In this document: in pieces, positions 9,151 to 17,704 of the stretch
How the letters are laid out: each line of letters begins with the position of its first letter
How positions within the stretch are numbered: position 1 is the stretch's first letter
Assembly: GCA_003221695.1 (NCBI GenBank)
Contig: QHSX01000052.1
Location: forward strand, 24,629-88,628
Direction: 5' to 3'
Source: Candidatus Rokuibacteriota bacterium
Lineage (GTDB): Bacteria > Methylomirabilota > Methylomirabilia > Rokubacteriales > CSP1-6
Length of the DNA stretch: 64,000 nt
Position numbers and translations under genes: made by a program
The notes under the pieces: model-generated
Seen by the model: only the letters and a program-made list of their open reading frames with translations
What the model was told of the DNA's origin: nothing
Database searches by the model: none

Positions 9151-9929
9151 GCGACCTGCTCTACGAGGTCAAGGACAAGATCGCGACGATCACGCTGAAC
9201 CGGCCCGACAAGCTCAACGCGTTCACGGGCTCGATGATCGACGCGTGGGCGCGGGCGCTCGCCGAGGCCCAGGCCGACGATAACGTGAACGTCGTCATCG
9301 TGACGGGCGCCGGACGCGCCTTCTGCTCGGGCGGTGACGTGGGGCGCATGCGGCAGGGCGAGCCGAGCGCGCTCGACGGTAAGAACAGCCTCTGGGAGGG
9401 CGTCCACCGAGTTCCGAAGACGCTGGAGGCGATGGACAAACCGGTCATCGCGATGGTCAACGGGCTCGCGGTCGGTGCGGGCATGGGCATGTGCGTCATG
9501 TGCGACGTGCGCGTGGCCGCAGAGTCGGCCCGCTTCTCCACGGGCTACGTGCGCGTGGGCCTGGTGCCGGGCGACGGCGACACGTACTTCCTGCCGCGCC
9601 TCGTCGGCGCCGCGAAGGCGCTCGAGCTCCTGTGGACCGCCGATTTCATCGAGGCGCCCGAAGCCCATCGGCTCGGTATCGTGCAGCGCGTGGTGCCGGA
9701 CGCGCAGCTGAGGGAGGTCACCTACGCCCTGGCGCGGCAGATTGCCGACGGCCCGCAGATCCCGATGCGCATGATCAAGCGCCTCGTCTACCAGAGCCTG
9801 CGGCTCGACCTCAGAACGCACCTCGACCTCGTCTCGTCGCACATGTCGATCGTGCGCCAGACGGCCGACCACGCCGAGGGCGTCGCCGCGTTCAAGGAGA
9901 AGCGGTCGCCGAAGTTCCAGGGGCGCTGA
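9147..9929 (+). CDS. Enoyl-CoA hydratase/isomerase family protein
   Basis: ATITLNRPDKLNAFTGSMIDAWARAL...VIVTGAGRAFCSGGDVGRM...NGLAVGAGMGMCVMCDVRVA. Confidence 0.92.
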   Translation: MSDLLYEVKDKIATITLNRPDKLNAFTGSMIDAWARALAEAQADDNVNVVIVTGAGRAFCSGGDVGRMRQGEPSALDGKNSLWEGVHRVPKTLEAMDKPVIAMVNGLAVGAGMGMCVMCDVRVAAESARFSTGYVRVGLVPGDGDTYFLPRLVGAAKALELLWTADFIEAPEAHRLGIVQRVVPDAQLREVTYALARQIADGPQIPMRMIKRLVYQSLRLDLRTHLDLVSSHMSIVRQTADHAEGVAAFKEKRSPKFQGR

Positions 9930-10341
9930 GGCCCGGGCGCGGCAGCAGCACCATCTGGGTCTGGATGACGAGCGCGAGCAGGCGTCCCGACGCGTCGGTG
10001 ACGCGCGTCTCCCACACCATGGTGGTCCGGCCCCGGTGGAGCGGCGTCGAGGCGGCGCGCACGGTGCCCTCGCTCGCGCCCGCGAAGAAGTTGGTCTTCG
10101 ACTCGAGCGTCGTCGTGGAGGCGCCCTGCGGCAGGTTGAGGAACGTGGCCGTGGCCGCGACGGTGTCGGCCAGGGCCATGATCGTTCCGCCGTGGAGCCT
10201 GCCGCCGATCGTCTTGAGGTCGTCGCGGATCGCGAGCTCGGCGACCACGCGATCCGTGGTCGCCTCGACGAAGCGCATGCCGAGCAGCTCGGGGAGGCAC
10301 CCCTTGTGATGCGCGGTCAGTCCCGCCGGGTCGATCGTCAC
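9892..10341 (-). CDS. PaaI/hotdog-fold thioesterase
   Basis: GLTAHHKGCLPELLGMRFVEATTDRVVAELAIRDDLKTIGGRLHGGTIMALADTVAATATFLNLPQG...ESKTNFFAG. Confidence 0.85.
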   Translation of the reverse strand: MTIDPAGLTAHHKGCLPELLGMRFVEATTDRVVAELAIRDDLKTIGGRLHGGTIMALADTVAATATFLNLPQGASTTTLESKTNFFAGASEGTVRAASTPLHRGRTTMVWETRVTDASGRLLALVIQTQMVLLPRPGLSAPGTSATASP

Positions 10342-10348
10342 GACGCGC

Positions 10349-11599
10349 TCACGGCCCGACCGGGGTGAATGCGGCCGGCAGACGCTTGATGCCGTGAATA
10401 AAGCTCGATCGCAGCTTTTCGGGGGCACCGATCGCCTCGATGTCGGGCAAACGGCGGAGCAACTCTGTGAACATGACGACGATCTCGCGACGGGCGAGAT
10501 GAGCGCCGAGGCAGAAGTGTGAGCCGCCGGTGCCGAACCCACCCTGGGGGTTCGGGTCCCGGGCGATGTCGAAGCGGTAGGGATCTGCGAAGTGCGCTTC
10601 GTCGCGATTGGCGGAGAGGTACCACATCGCCACCTTGTCGCCCTTGTGCATCTCGACGCCACCGAACGCGGTGTCACGGGTGACGGTGCGGCGCATGTGC
10701 AGCACGGGAGTGGCCCAGCGCACGATCTCCTCGGCGGCCAGCGTCGCCCGCCCGTCCAGATCCTCCAGCCAGCGCCGCTTCTCGTCAGGGAACTGCGTGA
10801 GCGCCCAGAGGCCGTGGCTGATCGAGTTTCGAGTCGTCTCGTTTCCAGCCGCGATCAGCAGCAAAAAGAACGGGCCGAGGTCTTCGGGAGGCATAGCCTC
10901 GCCATCGACCTCCGCGTGGACGAGGGTGGTCGTGAGGTCCTCCTGGGGGCGCTCCAGGCGGCTCCGGCCCAGCCGTAGCCCGTAATCTCGAAGCTCCGCG
11001 CCGGCCTTGAGAAGAGTGTCCTTGGTGCCCCCGTACTCCGGGTCGCCCCCCGCGAGCAGGCGGTTGGTGAGGCCCAACAGGTGCGACCGGTCGGCCTCTG
11101 GCACGCCCATCATGTCGCAGATGATGGCCACGGGCAGGACGGAGGCCACCTCCGACACGAACTCGATCTCACCCTTGGGCGCGACGACGTCGACGATTTC
11201 CCGTGCCCGACGCCGGACCGACTCCTCCGCCCGGGCGACCGCGCGGGGCGTGAAGCCGCGGTTCACGACCGCCCGCAGTCTGGTGTGCCTGGGCGGGTCG
11301 GTGGAGATCATCGACCGGATCGCCGACAGGCGCTGCATGTCCTCGGGATCCGTCATCACCTGGATTCCCCAGGCGGAGCTGAACGTCTCGTGGTCACGCG
11401 TGATCGTGGCGACGTCGTCGTAGCGCGTGACCGACCAGAACCCCTTGCCGGAGTCGGGATGCTGGTGCCAGGCGATCGGCCGCTCGCGGCGCAGTTTGGC
11501 CAAGGCACCGTGCACGTCGTCTCGCGCCCAGAAGTCGAAGCTCGCCAGGTTGATCTCGTCGAGCGCCAGGGTCGTGGTCGGCGTCGGGACGGCGCTCAT
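10349..11599 (-). CDS. Cytochrome P450
   Basis: MSAVPTPTTTLALDEINLASFDFWARDDVHGALAKLRRERPIAWH...LLLIAAGNETTRNSISHGLWAL...GFGTGGSHFCLGAHLARREI (heme Cys motif). Confidence 0.94.
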   Translation of the reverse strand: MSAVPTPTTTLALDEINLASFDFWARDDVHGALAKLRRERPIAWHQHPDSGKGFWSVTRYDDVATITRDHETFSSAWGIQVMTDPEDMQRLSAIRSMISTDPPRHTRLRAVVNRGFTPRAVARAEESVRRRAREIVDVVAPKGEIEFVSEVASVLPVAIICDMMGVPEADRSHLLGLTNRLLAGGDPEYGGTKDTLLKAGAELRDYGLRLGRSRLERPQEDLTTTLVHAEVDGEAMPPEDLGPFFLLLIAAGNETTRNSISHGLWALTQFPDEKRRWLEDLDGRATLAAEEIVRWATPVLHMRRTVTRDTAFGGVEMHKGDKVAMWYLSANRDEAHFADPYRFDIARDPNPQGGFGTGGSHFCLGAHLARREIVVMFTELLRRLPDIEAIGAPEKLRSSFIHGIKRLPAAFTPVGP

Positions 11600-11726
11600 G
11601 TCGTGCTCCTTCCGGGAGAGTCGCGCGGCGACGGGGAGACTCACCCGCCCGCCGGCGGTCGGGCGACTCCTCTCCGGGTACCCCATCGGCTACACTGCGG
11701 TCAAGCGTAATCCTCTGGAGGACTGC

Positions 11727-11921
11727 ATGCGGGTGGTGGTCGACTACGACCTGTGCGAGAGCAACGCGGTGTGCGTGCGGCTCGTGCCGGAGGTCTTCGA
11801 GGTGCGGGACGACGACCGACTTCGCCTCAAGCAGGAGCGGCCACCCGAGGCGCTGCGAGCCCGGGTCGAAGAGGCCGTCCGGCGCTGCCCGAAGCGGGCC
11901 CTCTCGCTCGTGGAGCGCTGA
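11727..11921 (+). CDS. Small [3Fe-4S]-type ferredoxin, divergent to the P450
   Basis: MRVVVDYDLCESNAVCVRLVPEVFEVRDDDRLRLKQERPPEALRARVEEAVRRCPKRALSLVER; CxxxxxC...CP pattern. Confidence 0.88.
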   Translation: MRVVVDYDLCESNAVCVRLVPEVFEVRDDDRLRLKQERPPEALRARVEEAVRRCPKRALSLVER

Positions 11922-11933
11922 GACCTCATCGAG

Positions 11934-11969
11934 TGCACCAGGTTGGTGCACTTGCACCAGCGTGGTGCA
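11934..11969. promoter_or_regulatory. Two adjacent 17-bp palindromes TGCACCA-N3-TGGTGCA (operator-like)
   Basis: tgcaccaggttggtgca (11934-11950), ct, tgcaccagcgtggtgca (11953-11969), read directly. Confidence 0.55.
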
Positions 11970-12131
11970 GGACAGAGCGCGCGCTCGAGCTGGGCCCGCT
12001 GCCCGGAGGCGAGGGTAAACCGGTAGTTCTCTTTCGGGAGAGACCATAACGACCCGTGGCACGGAGCATGCCTACGCTGCCGGGCGCCGCAGCAGGATTG
12101 AGCCTCACGGCTCGACCGGAGGCACGACGGC

Positions 12132-12842
12132 ATGCGGGTGCTGATAGTCGAGGATGACGGGGCCGTTGGCGAGCTCCTCCAGATCTTCGTCCGCGGCCTG
12201 GGCCACGAGACCGAGCTCGTCTCGTCGGCCGAAGCCGCGCTGCAGCGGCTCCGAGCGCCACGCCCTGACCTGGTCCTTCTCGACCTCAGGCTCCCCGGCA
12301 TGAGTGGGCTCGATTTCTTGCAGCTGCGTCCCGTTCAAGATTCCCGGGTGCCGATTGTCGTCATCTCCGGCGTTGCGACCCAGCACGAGGCCCAGATGTG
12401 CTTGCGGCTCGGGGCACTCGACTTCGTGCCGAAGCCCGTGCCGCTCGAACATCTACGAGCGATCCTGGAGCACTTCGAGCCTCACGTGCTCGCGCAGACG
12501 CGCGAGCTCGCGGGGCGCCCTGTCGACCGGCGACGATCGCCGCGCGTGCCCGTGACGCTCCCGGTTCGAGTGCGGGATTACCACGGCCACGAGTGGGAGA
12601 CGACGAGCGTCAACCTGAGTCCAACCAGCATGAAGGTCCGGGCGTCTGGCTCACCCCAGCCAGGGCCCGCCGTTGAACTGTCGTTCACGCCGCCGGGTGA
12701 CGAGCCCGTGCAAGTCGTCTCGGTCCTGATCCGGATCAACCTCGACGGTTACGTGTTCTATTTCACCAACCTCACCGAGGCCCAACTGGACCGGCTGACG
12801 CGTCTCATTCGTCGACTGACCGTGTTGTCGCCCCCTTCGTGA
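12132..12842 (+). CDS. Response regulator: REC receiver domain fused to PilZ-like domain
   Basis: MRVLIVEDDGAVGELLQIFV...DLVLLDLRLPGMSGLDFL...VISG...GALDFVPKPV; C-terminal RRRSPRVPVTLPVRVRDYHG...TTSVNLSPTSMKVRAS is PilZ-like. Confidence 0.85.
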   Translation: MRVLIVEDDGAVGELLQIFVRGLGHETELVSSAEAALQRLRAPRPDLVLLDLRLPGMSGLDFLQLRPVQDSRVPIVVISGVATQHEAQMCLRLGALDFVPKPVPLEHLRAILEHFEPHVLAQTRELAGRPVDRRRSPRVPVTLPVRVRDYHGHEWETTSVNLSPTSMKVRASGSPQPGPAVELSFTPPGDEPVQVVSVLIRINLDGYVFYFTNLTEAQLDRLTRLIRRLTVLSPPS

Positions 12843-12888
12843 CCGTCGGTGAGGCAAGGCCGCGGGGCGGCGATCGAAGGAATGAACG

Positions 12889-13197
12889 ATGACAGCGTTC
12901 ACGCCCGAACAACGGACAATTCTTCGCGCCATCACGAGGATCATCAGCGTGCATCTGGGGGAGCTGGTCAATTTGATCCAGCGGACCAACATGCAGCTCG
13001 TGACGCTCCACAACATCCTCGGGGAGAAGGGCGTGATTACGGCGGATGAATGGAATTCCGCCATCGCGGAAGTGCGGGCCGCCTTTGCCGTGGATCTCGC
13101 CACGAATCCCCAGCTTCAAGCGCTCAATGACGAGCTCGGGCGTTTGTTAGACGGCGGGCAGGGAGAACGTCCAAGTGAGGAGCGAGCGTCTCCGTGA
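12889..13197 (+). CDS. Hypothetical protein (102 aa)
   Basis: MTAFTPEQRTILRAITRIISVHLGELVNLIQRTNMQLVTLHNILGEKGVITADEWNSAIAEVRAAF...; good coding composition. Confidence 0.6.
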   Translation: MTAFTPEQRTILRAITRIISVHLGELVNLIQRTNMQLVTLHNILGEKGVITADEWNSAIAEVRAAFAVDLATNPQLQALNDELGRLLDGGQGERPSEERASP

Positions 13198-13200
13198 GGT

Positions 13201-14535
13201 TCACTCCTCAGAGTCGTCGAGGCGACCGCCTCGGCGAAGATCATAAGAGGTCGCCGTTTCGCCGATCTGGCCTGACCCGACCGCGACGGCGGGTTGCGGC
13301 GTGACAGCGTGGACCTGCACGGCGACCGCGATGGCGCGCAGCAGGGCGAGGCTCTGCGCGTCGTCCGTCCGAGGCGCGAAGAGGTGGTCGGGACCGATGG
13401 CGACGATGTTGACGCCTCCCGGCCACACGGCGTCTGCCAGCAGCACGACACCGTCATTGGGGCCGTGGGGACGAAGCAACCTGTAGCCCCACCAGACCGT
13501 CGCGCCGACGCTGCCCGAGAGCGGCACGGCCACCACGTTGACCACGGTAATCGATTCCGGCAGGCGCGCACCGTCCAGGCGGTCGCGACTCGGCCTCGTC
13601 GCCATCGAGGTCAGGCCCGCCCAATCCCAGCCATTCAGCCAGAAGACGCAGCGGACCAGCCACGAGATGGGCGGGCGCAGCGCAGAATCGGCGAGCGGTG
13701 TCCCGCCCAGCGCGCCCACGATGTTGACCCAGGCGACGACCCGGGCGGTGTCCTCCGGCGCGAGCAAGCGGGAGAGGGCCAGCGCCGCCTCCGCGCCGGA
13801 CTTGCTCGCGGTCACGAGGATGAGGCTGCCGTCCTCGGGTCGTGCCGCGCGCAATGCGGCGGCGATGGCCGCAGCGTTGTCCTCGATCGAAGCGCTCTCG
13901 CCGGTCACGATGAGCCGGTTGGCGAGGCCCAGTCGGTCGAGGAGCAGGCGCTGGTGCGCAAAATCGGCTCCCGTCTCGGGGTGGCTTCGGTAGAGCCAGG
14001 ACGGCGCGAACAGCACCGTGTACGGAAAGGCTCCGGGCAACCGTAGGAGAGCCGCTGAGCGGGCCGCGTCGTCGTGGAGAAAGCGGTCGAACGACGCTTG
14101 CACCTCACGGCTCATCGCCTCTTTCCTCATCGCGCGGGCAAAGGTGAGGGCCGCGAAGTCCACCGACTTCTCCCGCGACAGTTCGAGAAGCCGCGCCTGG
14201 TCAGGAAGCCAGCGCTGGGCTGTGCTCGCGTTCGCGCCCCGTTTCCAGACGGCATCGGCCGGGAGGGGGCTCGGCGCCAGGGCCTCGAGGCGCGGCTCGA
14301 GTGACCGGCGCGCCAGGAGATCGACGAGAACTTGCCGCGCCGAGTCGGAGTCCACGAGGCCATCGAGATCCTTCCCGGCTGGCTCGCCGCGGATCAGCTC
14401 CGCCCGGCCGGCGCAGCCGAGCGCCAGCAGTGTCACAACGGCGAGCAGGGCCACCCTGCTCCCGACCCTCAGCGCCACGCGCCCTGTGAGCATCCTGAGC
14501 TCCACGCCCATCACCGATTGCATTCCAGATTGCAT
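13201..14535 (-). CDS. Putative lipoprotein with alpha/beta-hydrolase-like region
   Basis: N-terminal ...VALLAVVTLLALGCAGRAEL lipobox; SLILVTASKSGAEAALALSRLL (GxSxG-like); YTVLFAPSWLYRSHPETGADF. Confidence 0.65.
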   Translation of the reverse strand: MQSGMQSVMGVELRMLTGRVALRVGSRVALLAVVTLLALGCAGRAELIRGEPAGKDLDGLVDSDSARQVLVDLLARRSLEPRLEALAPSPLPADAVWKRGANASTAQRWLPDQARLLELSREKSVDFAALTFARAMRKEAMSREVQASFDRFLHDDAARSAALLRLPGAFPYTVLFAPSWLYRSHPETGADFAHQRLLLDRLGLANRLIVTGESASIEDNAAAIAAALRAARPEDGSLILVTASKSGAEAALALSRLLAPEDTARVVAWVNIVGALGGTPLADSALRPPISWLVRCVFWLNGWDWAGLTSMATRPSRDRLDGARLPESITVVNVVAVPLSGSVGATVWWGYRLLRPHGPNDGVVLLADAVWPGGVNIVAIGPDHLFAPRTDDAQSLALLRAIAVAVQVHAVTPQPAVAVGSGQIGETATSYDLRRGGRLDDSEE

Positions 14536-15068
14536 TACACGACTGCATTAAATGCGCCGGACAATAATTTTTAACGGGATGGAGTAGACGGAGTCAGCGT
14601 CACCCGCGGGACCAGCCGCTTTGCCGAGATTCCGAGGTCGCGCCAGAAAGTAAAAGTCGCGCCAGAAAGTCGCGCCAGGTCGTCACGACGTCGGTTTCTC
14701 GGCGTCCATCTGAGAACATGTGGTCGTGTAGTTGTCGTTCACGACGGGCCCACGGGCCTGTGGATCAGTCGGCGAAACGGAGCGCGCGTCAACGTGCTGA
14801 CTCGCGGCGTTCTGAGGGTGCCACTGCGCGTCGTCGCCGTCAGGGTTCTTCCCGGCATCGCGTCAGGGCCTTCCCCAGAAGAGGCGTCAGGGTCTCCCAG
14901 CGTTGTCTCGCGACGGCCGCAGAAATCGGGTGCTGGCAGGCGCGTTGCAGCCCCCGGGCCGCGGTCCGACGAAGGAGATGCGACGCGATGATGACGCATG
15001 ACGTCCCAGAATCGTCACTCGATATGGAGGCGAGGATGGATCTAGGTATGAAGCAGGAAGGAGGTTGC

Positions 15069-15521
15069 ATGTTCAGACGTATGCTCGTGTTGCTCGACGC
15101 CGACCTGGTCGCCCGGCGAATCGTGGTGTGGGTCCGTCGCCTGCTGGCCCCTGTCAACGGCGACGTCCATCTGCTCGTCGTGCTACCGCCGGGACGGACG
15201 GTCGTCGAGGGATCACGTACGCTGATCTACGCCAACCAGAGCGAGGACGCCGCGCGCGGTGCGGCCGGTGTTGCACTGGCCGCGCTTGCCGCACGGCTCC
15301 GCGACGACGGACTCGGGGTGAGTTCGGAGGTTCGGTTCGGCGATCCGGCCACCGTAGCCCTCGACGCGGTGCAGGGGTGGGGCGCCGAGGCCATTGCGGT
15401 CGTCGACATCCCCACCCGCGGAGCTCGCCGATGGCTCACGCGCAGTGTCGTCGATGCGATCGTCGAAAAATCTCCTGTCCCCGTCCTCGTCGCACGCGCC
15501 TCGGGACAGCGGGCAGCCTAA
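15069..15521 (+). CDS. Universal stress protein family
   Basis: MFRRMLVLLDADLVARRIVVWVRRLLAPVNGDVHLLVVLPPG...GWGAEAIAVVDIPTRGARRWLTRSVVDAIVEKSPVPVLVARAS. Confidence 0.8.
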   Translation: MFRRMLVLLDADLVARRIVVWVRRLLAPVNGDVHLLVVLPPGRTVVEGSRTLIYANQSEDAARGAAGVALAALAARLRDDGLGVSSEVRFGDPATVALDAVQGWGAEAIAVVDIPTRGARRWLTRSVVDAIVEKSPVPVLVARASGQRAA

Positions 15522-15538
15522 GGGAGGGAGGCCATCAT

Positions 15539-16375
15539 ATGCGGATCAAGATGATGATGCGGAACGCGAGCGGAATCGCCGAGGCCCGGGAGAGCCTGAC
15601 TGCGGCCACGATGCGCCTTGCTTTGGATCCGAGCGGCTGCCTGGTCGTGATGGATGGTGGTCGTCTCGCAGGGGTGTTGACGCCAGCCGACGCGCGGGCC
15701 GCCGGCCCGTCGACCGTGCCGAGTCTCGCGGTCCACGAATTGCCGGCCTTCACCTCGCGACTGACGGTGGCGGACGCGATGCGCCGCGGCCCCGTCATCG
15801 TGCCGCCGGATGCGACCGCGGCGGACGTCGCGCACGCGTTGAGGACGCGTGGACATCGCGCCGCCATCGTGGCCGACGGCTCAGACGTCGTCGGCGTGGT
15901 GACCACCAACGACCTGCTCGGGGCGCTCGTCGACCGGCTCGAGCGAGAGACGCCGCCGCGCCTCTCGCGATTGCTCGTGGCCGTCAGCCTGAGCGCCTCC
16001 CCGGACAGGTGCCGCAGCATGCACACAGCGCTCGACGTCGCCCTCGACATCGCGCGGCGACACGGCGCGACGCTGACACTGCTCCACGTCATGCGCGGGC
16101 TGTCCCCACGGGTCGCGGAGGGCTTACCGGCGGGAGTCGATGCCGACGTGCAGCGCTGGCGCCTCGCGAAGGTGCGCGCCGCCCTCGTCCGCCGCGTGCC
16201 GCCTGAAGATCGCTCGTTGACTCGTGTCGACGTGCGGGCGGGCAACGTCGTCGAGGGCATCCTCGATGGCGCGGCGGCCACGGGCGCCGAGCTGATCGTC
16301 ATGGGAGGCCGGCCAGGTGGTTCGCTGGTGCGCGAGACGATGCGCCACGCCCCCTGTCCGGTGCTCGCCGCATGA
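15539..16375 (+). CDS. CBS-domain pair fused to universal stress domain
   Basis: TVADAMRRGPVIVPPDATAADVAHALRTRGHRAAIVADGSDVVGVVTTNDLLGALV then LSRLLVAVSLSASPDRCRSMHTALDVALDIARRHGATLTLLHV...AELIVMGGRPGGSLVRETMRHAPCPVLAA. Confidence 0.85.
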   Translation: MRIKMMMRNASGIAEARESLTAATMRLALDPSGCLVVMDGGRLAGVLTPADARAAGPSTVPSLAVHELPAFTSRLTVADAMRRGPVIVPPDATAADVAHALRTRGHRAAIVADGSDVVGVVTTNDLLGALVDRLERETPPRLSRLLVAVSLSASPDRCRSMHTALDVALDIARRHGATLTLLHVMRGLSPRVAEGLPAGVDADVQRWRLAKVRAALVRRVPPEDRSLTRVDVRAGNVVEGILDGAAATGAELIVMGGRPGGSLVRETMRHAPCPVLAA

Positions 16376-16785
16376 CGCGGGGTGTCCGATCGCTCCTGCC
16401 CCACCCGGTCCCGGCGGTAGAACCGACGGCGACGCTCGCGGACGCCGAGGCGGCGTTGCGTTCGGGCCGTGCGGAGGCCGTCGCCGTCGTTCGTCATGGT
16501 CGCCTCGTCGGGTTGGTCATGGCCGACGATCTGGTTGCGGCACGGCCCTCCGCGGCGACCACCCTCTCGATCGGTGAGGTCAACGGCGCCCTGTCGCGGA
16601 TTCCGGTTCAGTCGATCATGCGGCGTGACATCGCCACGATCGCGCCCGACACGCCGATCGCCGAAGCCGCCCGACTGCTCAGGGACGGCAGCGGGCCCCT
16701 CGCCGTGCTCGCGGGTGGTGACCTCGTGGGGCTCGTCGGGGCGGCCGACCTACTGCCCGAGCTGGAGCAGCAGGAGTCGCTCTAA
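16372..16785 (+). CDS. CBS domain protein
   Basis: TLADAEAALRSGRAEAVAVVRHGRLVGLVMADDLV...VQSIMRRDIATIAPDTPIAEAARLLRDGSGPLAVLAGGDLVGLVGAADLL; ATGA overlap with the upstream gene. Confidence 0.88.
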   Translation: MTRGVRSLLPHPVPAVEPTATLADAEAALRSGRAEAVAVVRHGRLVGLVMADDLVAARPSAATTLSIGEVNGALSRIPVQSIMRRDIATIAPDTPIAEAARLLRDGSGPLAVLAGGDLVGLVGAADLLPELEQQESL

Positions 16786-16894
16786 AAACTTGTGCCCAAG
16801 GCCGAGGCACGGCGTGGAGTGTGAGTCGTGAATCCCTGTCATGTCCTCGGGCATCGCAATGGCTGGAAGCAAAGCCGAACAAGGAGGCAGGCGG

Positions 16895-17020
16895 ATGCGC
16901 ATGTTCCTACTGGCGGTCGGGACCCTGATCCTGCTCGCGCTCGGCGGCCTTGAGGTGATCGCGGCCCACAACCTGGCGGTCACCGAGGGGCTCTCGGCGC
17001 CCAGCGCCCCCTGGAAATAG
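16895..17020 (+). CDS. 41-aa single-pass membrane protein, not in the ORF track
   Basis: ATGCGCATGTTC...CTGGAAATAG encodes MRMFLLAVGTLILLALGGLEVIAAHNLAVTEGLSAPSAPWK; AGGAGG-type SD (aaggaggcag) about 7 nt upstream. Confidence 0.6.
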   Translation: MRMFLLAVGTLILLALGGLEVIAAHNLAVTEGLSAPSAPWK

Positions 17021-17110
17021 CCAAAGAGGAGAGTCGCTCACTCCTTCGAGTCGCGCGGCACTCCGTCCGCGCGGCGACCTTCTGACCCGTTTCGTCGACG
17101 ATCTCGGGCG

Positions 17111-17635
17111 TCAGCTGGGCTCGACCGACGCGCGGTGGCGCTGGGCGAGTGCCTGGTACGCTTCCGGGTTGACGCGCACCCAGTACTCCGCCGGTGTGCC
17201 GGCGAGCGGGCCGCGGATCTTCGCCGGTGTACCCATCGCGAGCATTCCGTCGGGGATCTCGGTCCCGGGCGTCACGAGCGCGCCGGCGGCGACCATCGCC
17301 CGGATACCGACACGGGCGCCGTCGAGCACCGTCGCGCCGTTGCCGATCAAGCACTCTTCGCCGAGGAAGGCCGCGTGGACCGTGCAGTTGTGGCCGATCG
17401 TGGCGCCCGCGCCCACCTCGGTCCCCTGGCGCGGCGTCACGTGCACGACCGTGCAGTCCTGCACGTTCGCGCCGCGGCGGACGATGATCGGGTTGAAGTC
17501 GGCGCGGAGCACGGCGTTGTACCACACGGACGCGTTCTCCTCGACCGTGACGTCCCCGACGAGCACCGCGGTCGGCGCGACGAAGGCGGACGGATGAACC
17601 CTCGGGCGCCTCCCCTCGAAGCTGAACAGTGGCAT
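17111..17635 (-). CDS. Gamma-class carbonic anhydrase family / left-handed beta-helix protein
   Basis: MPLFSFEGRRPRVHPSAFVAPTAVLVGDVTVEENASVWYNAVLRADFNPIIVRRGANVQDCTVVHVTP...GATIGHNCTVHAAFLGEECLIGNGATVLDGARVG. Confidence 0.92.
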   Translation of the reverse strand: MPLFSFEGRRPRVHPSAFVAPTAVLVGDVTVEENASVWYNAVLRADFNPIIVRRGANVQDCTVVHVTPRQGTEVGAGATIGHNCTVHAAFLGEECLIGNGATVLDGARVGIRAMVAAGALVTPGTEIPDGMLAMGTPAKIRGPLAGTPAEYWVRVNPEAYQALAQRHRASVEPS

Positions 17636-17704
17636 GGTCTGGACCCTCGCAGTATGCTCGGAGTGCTTCCATCTTACGCGAAGGGTCGACGAAGGGAGGG
17701 TCGA

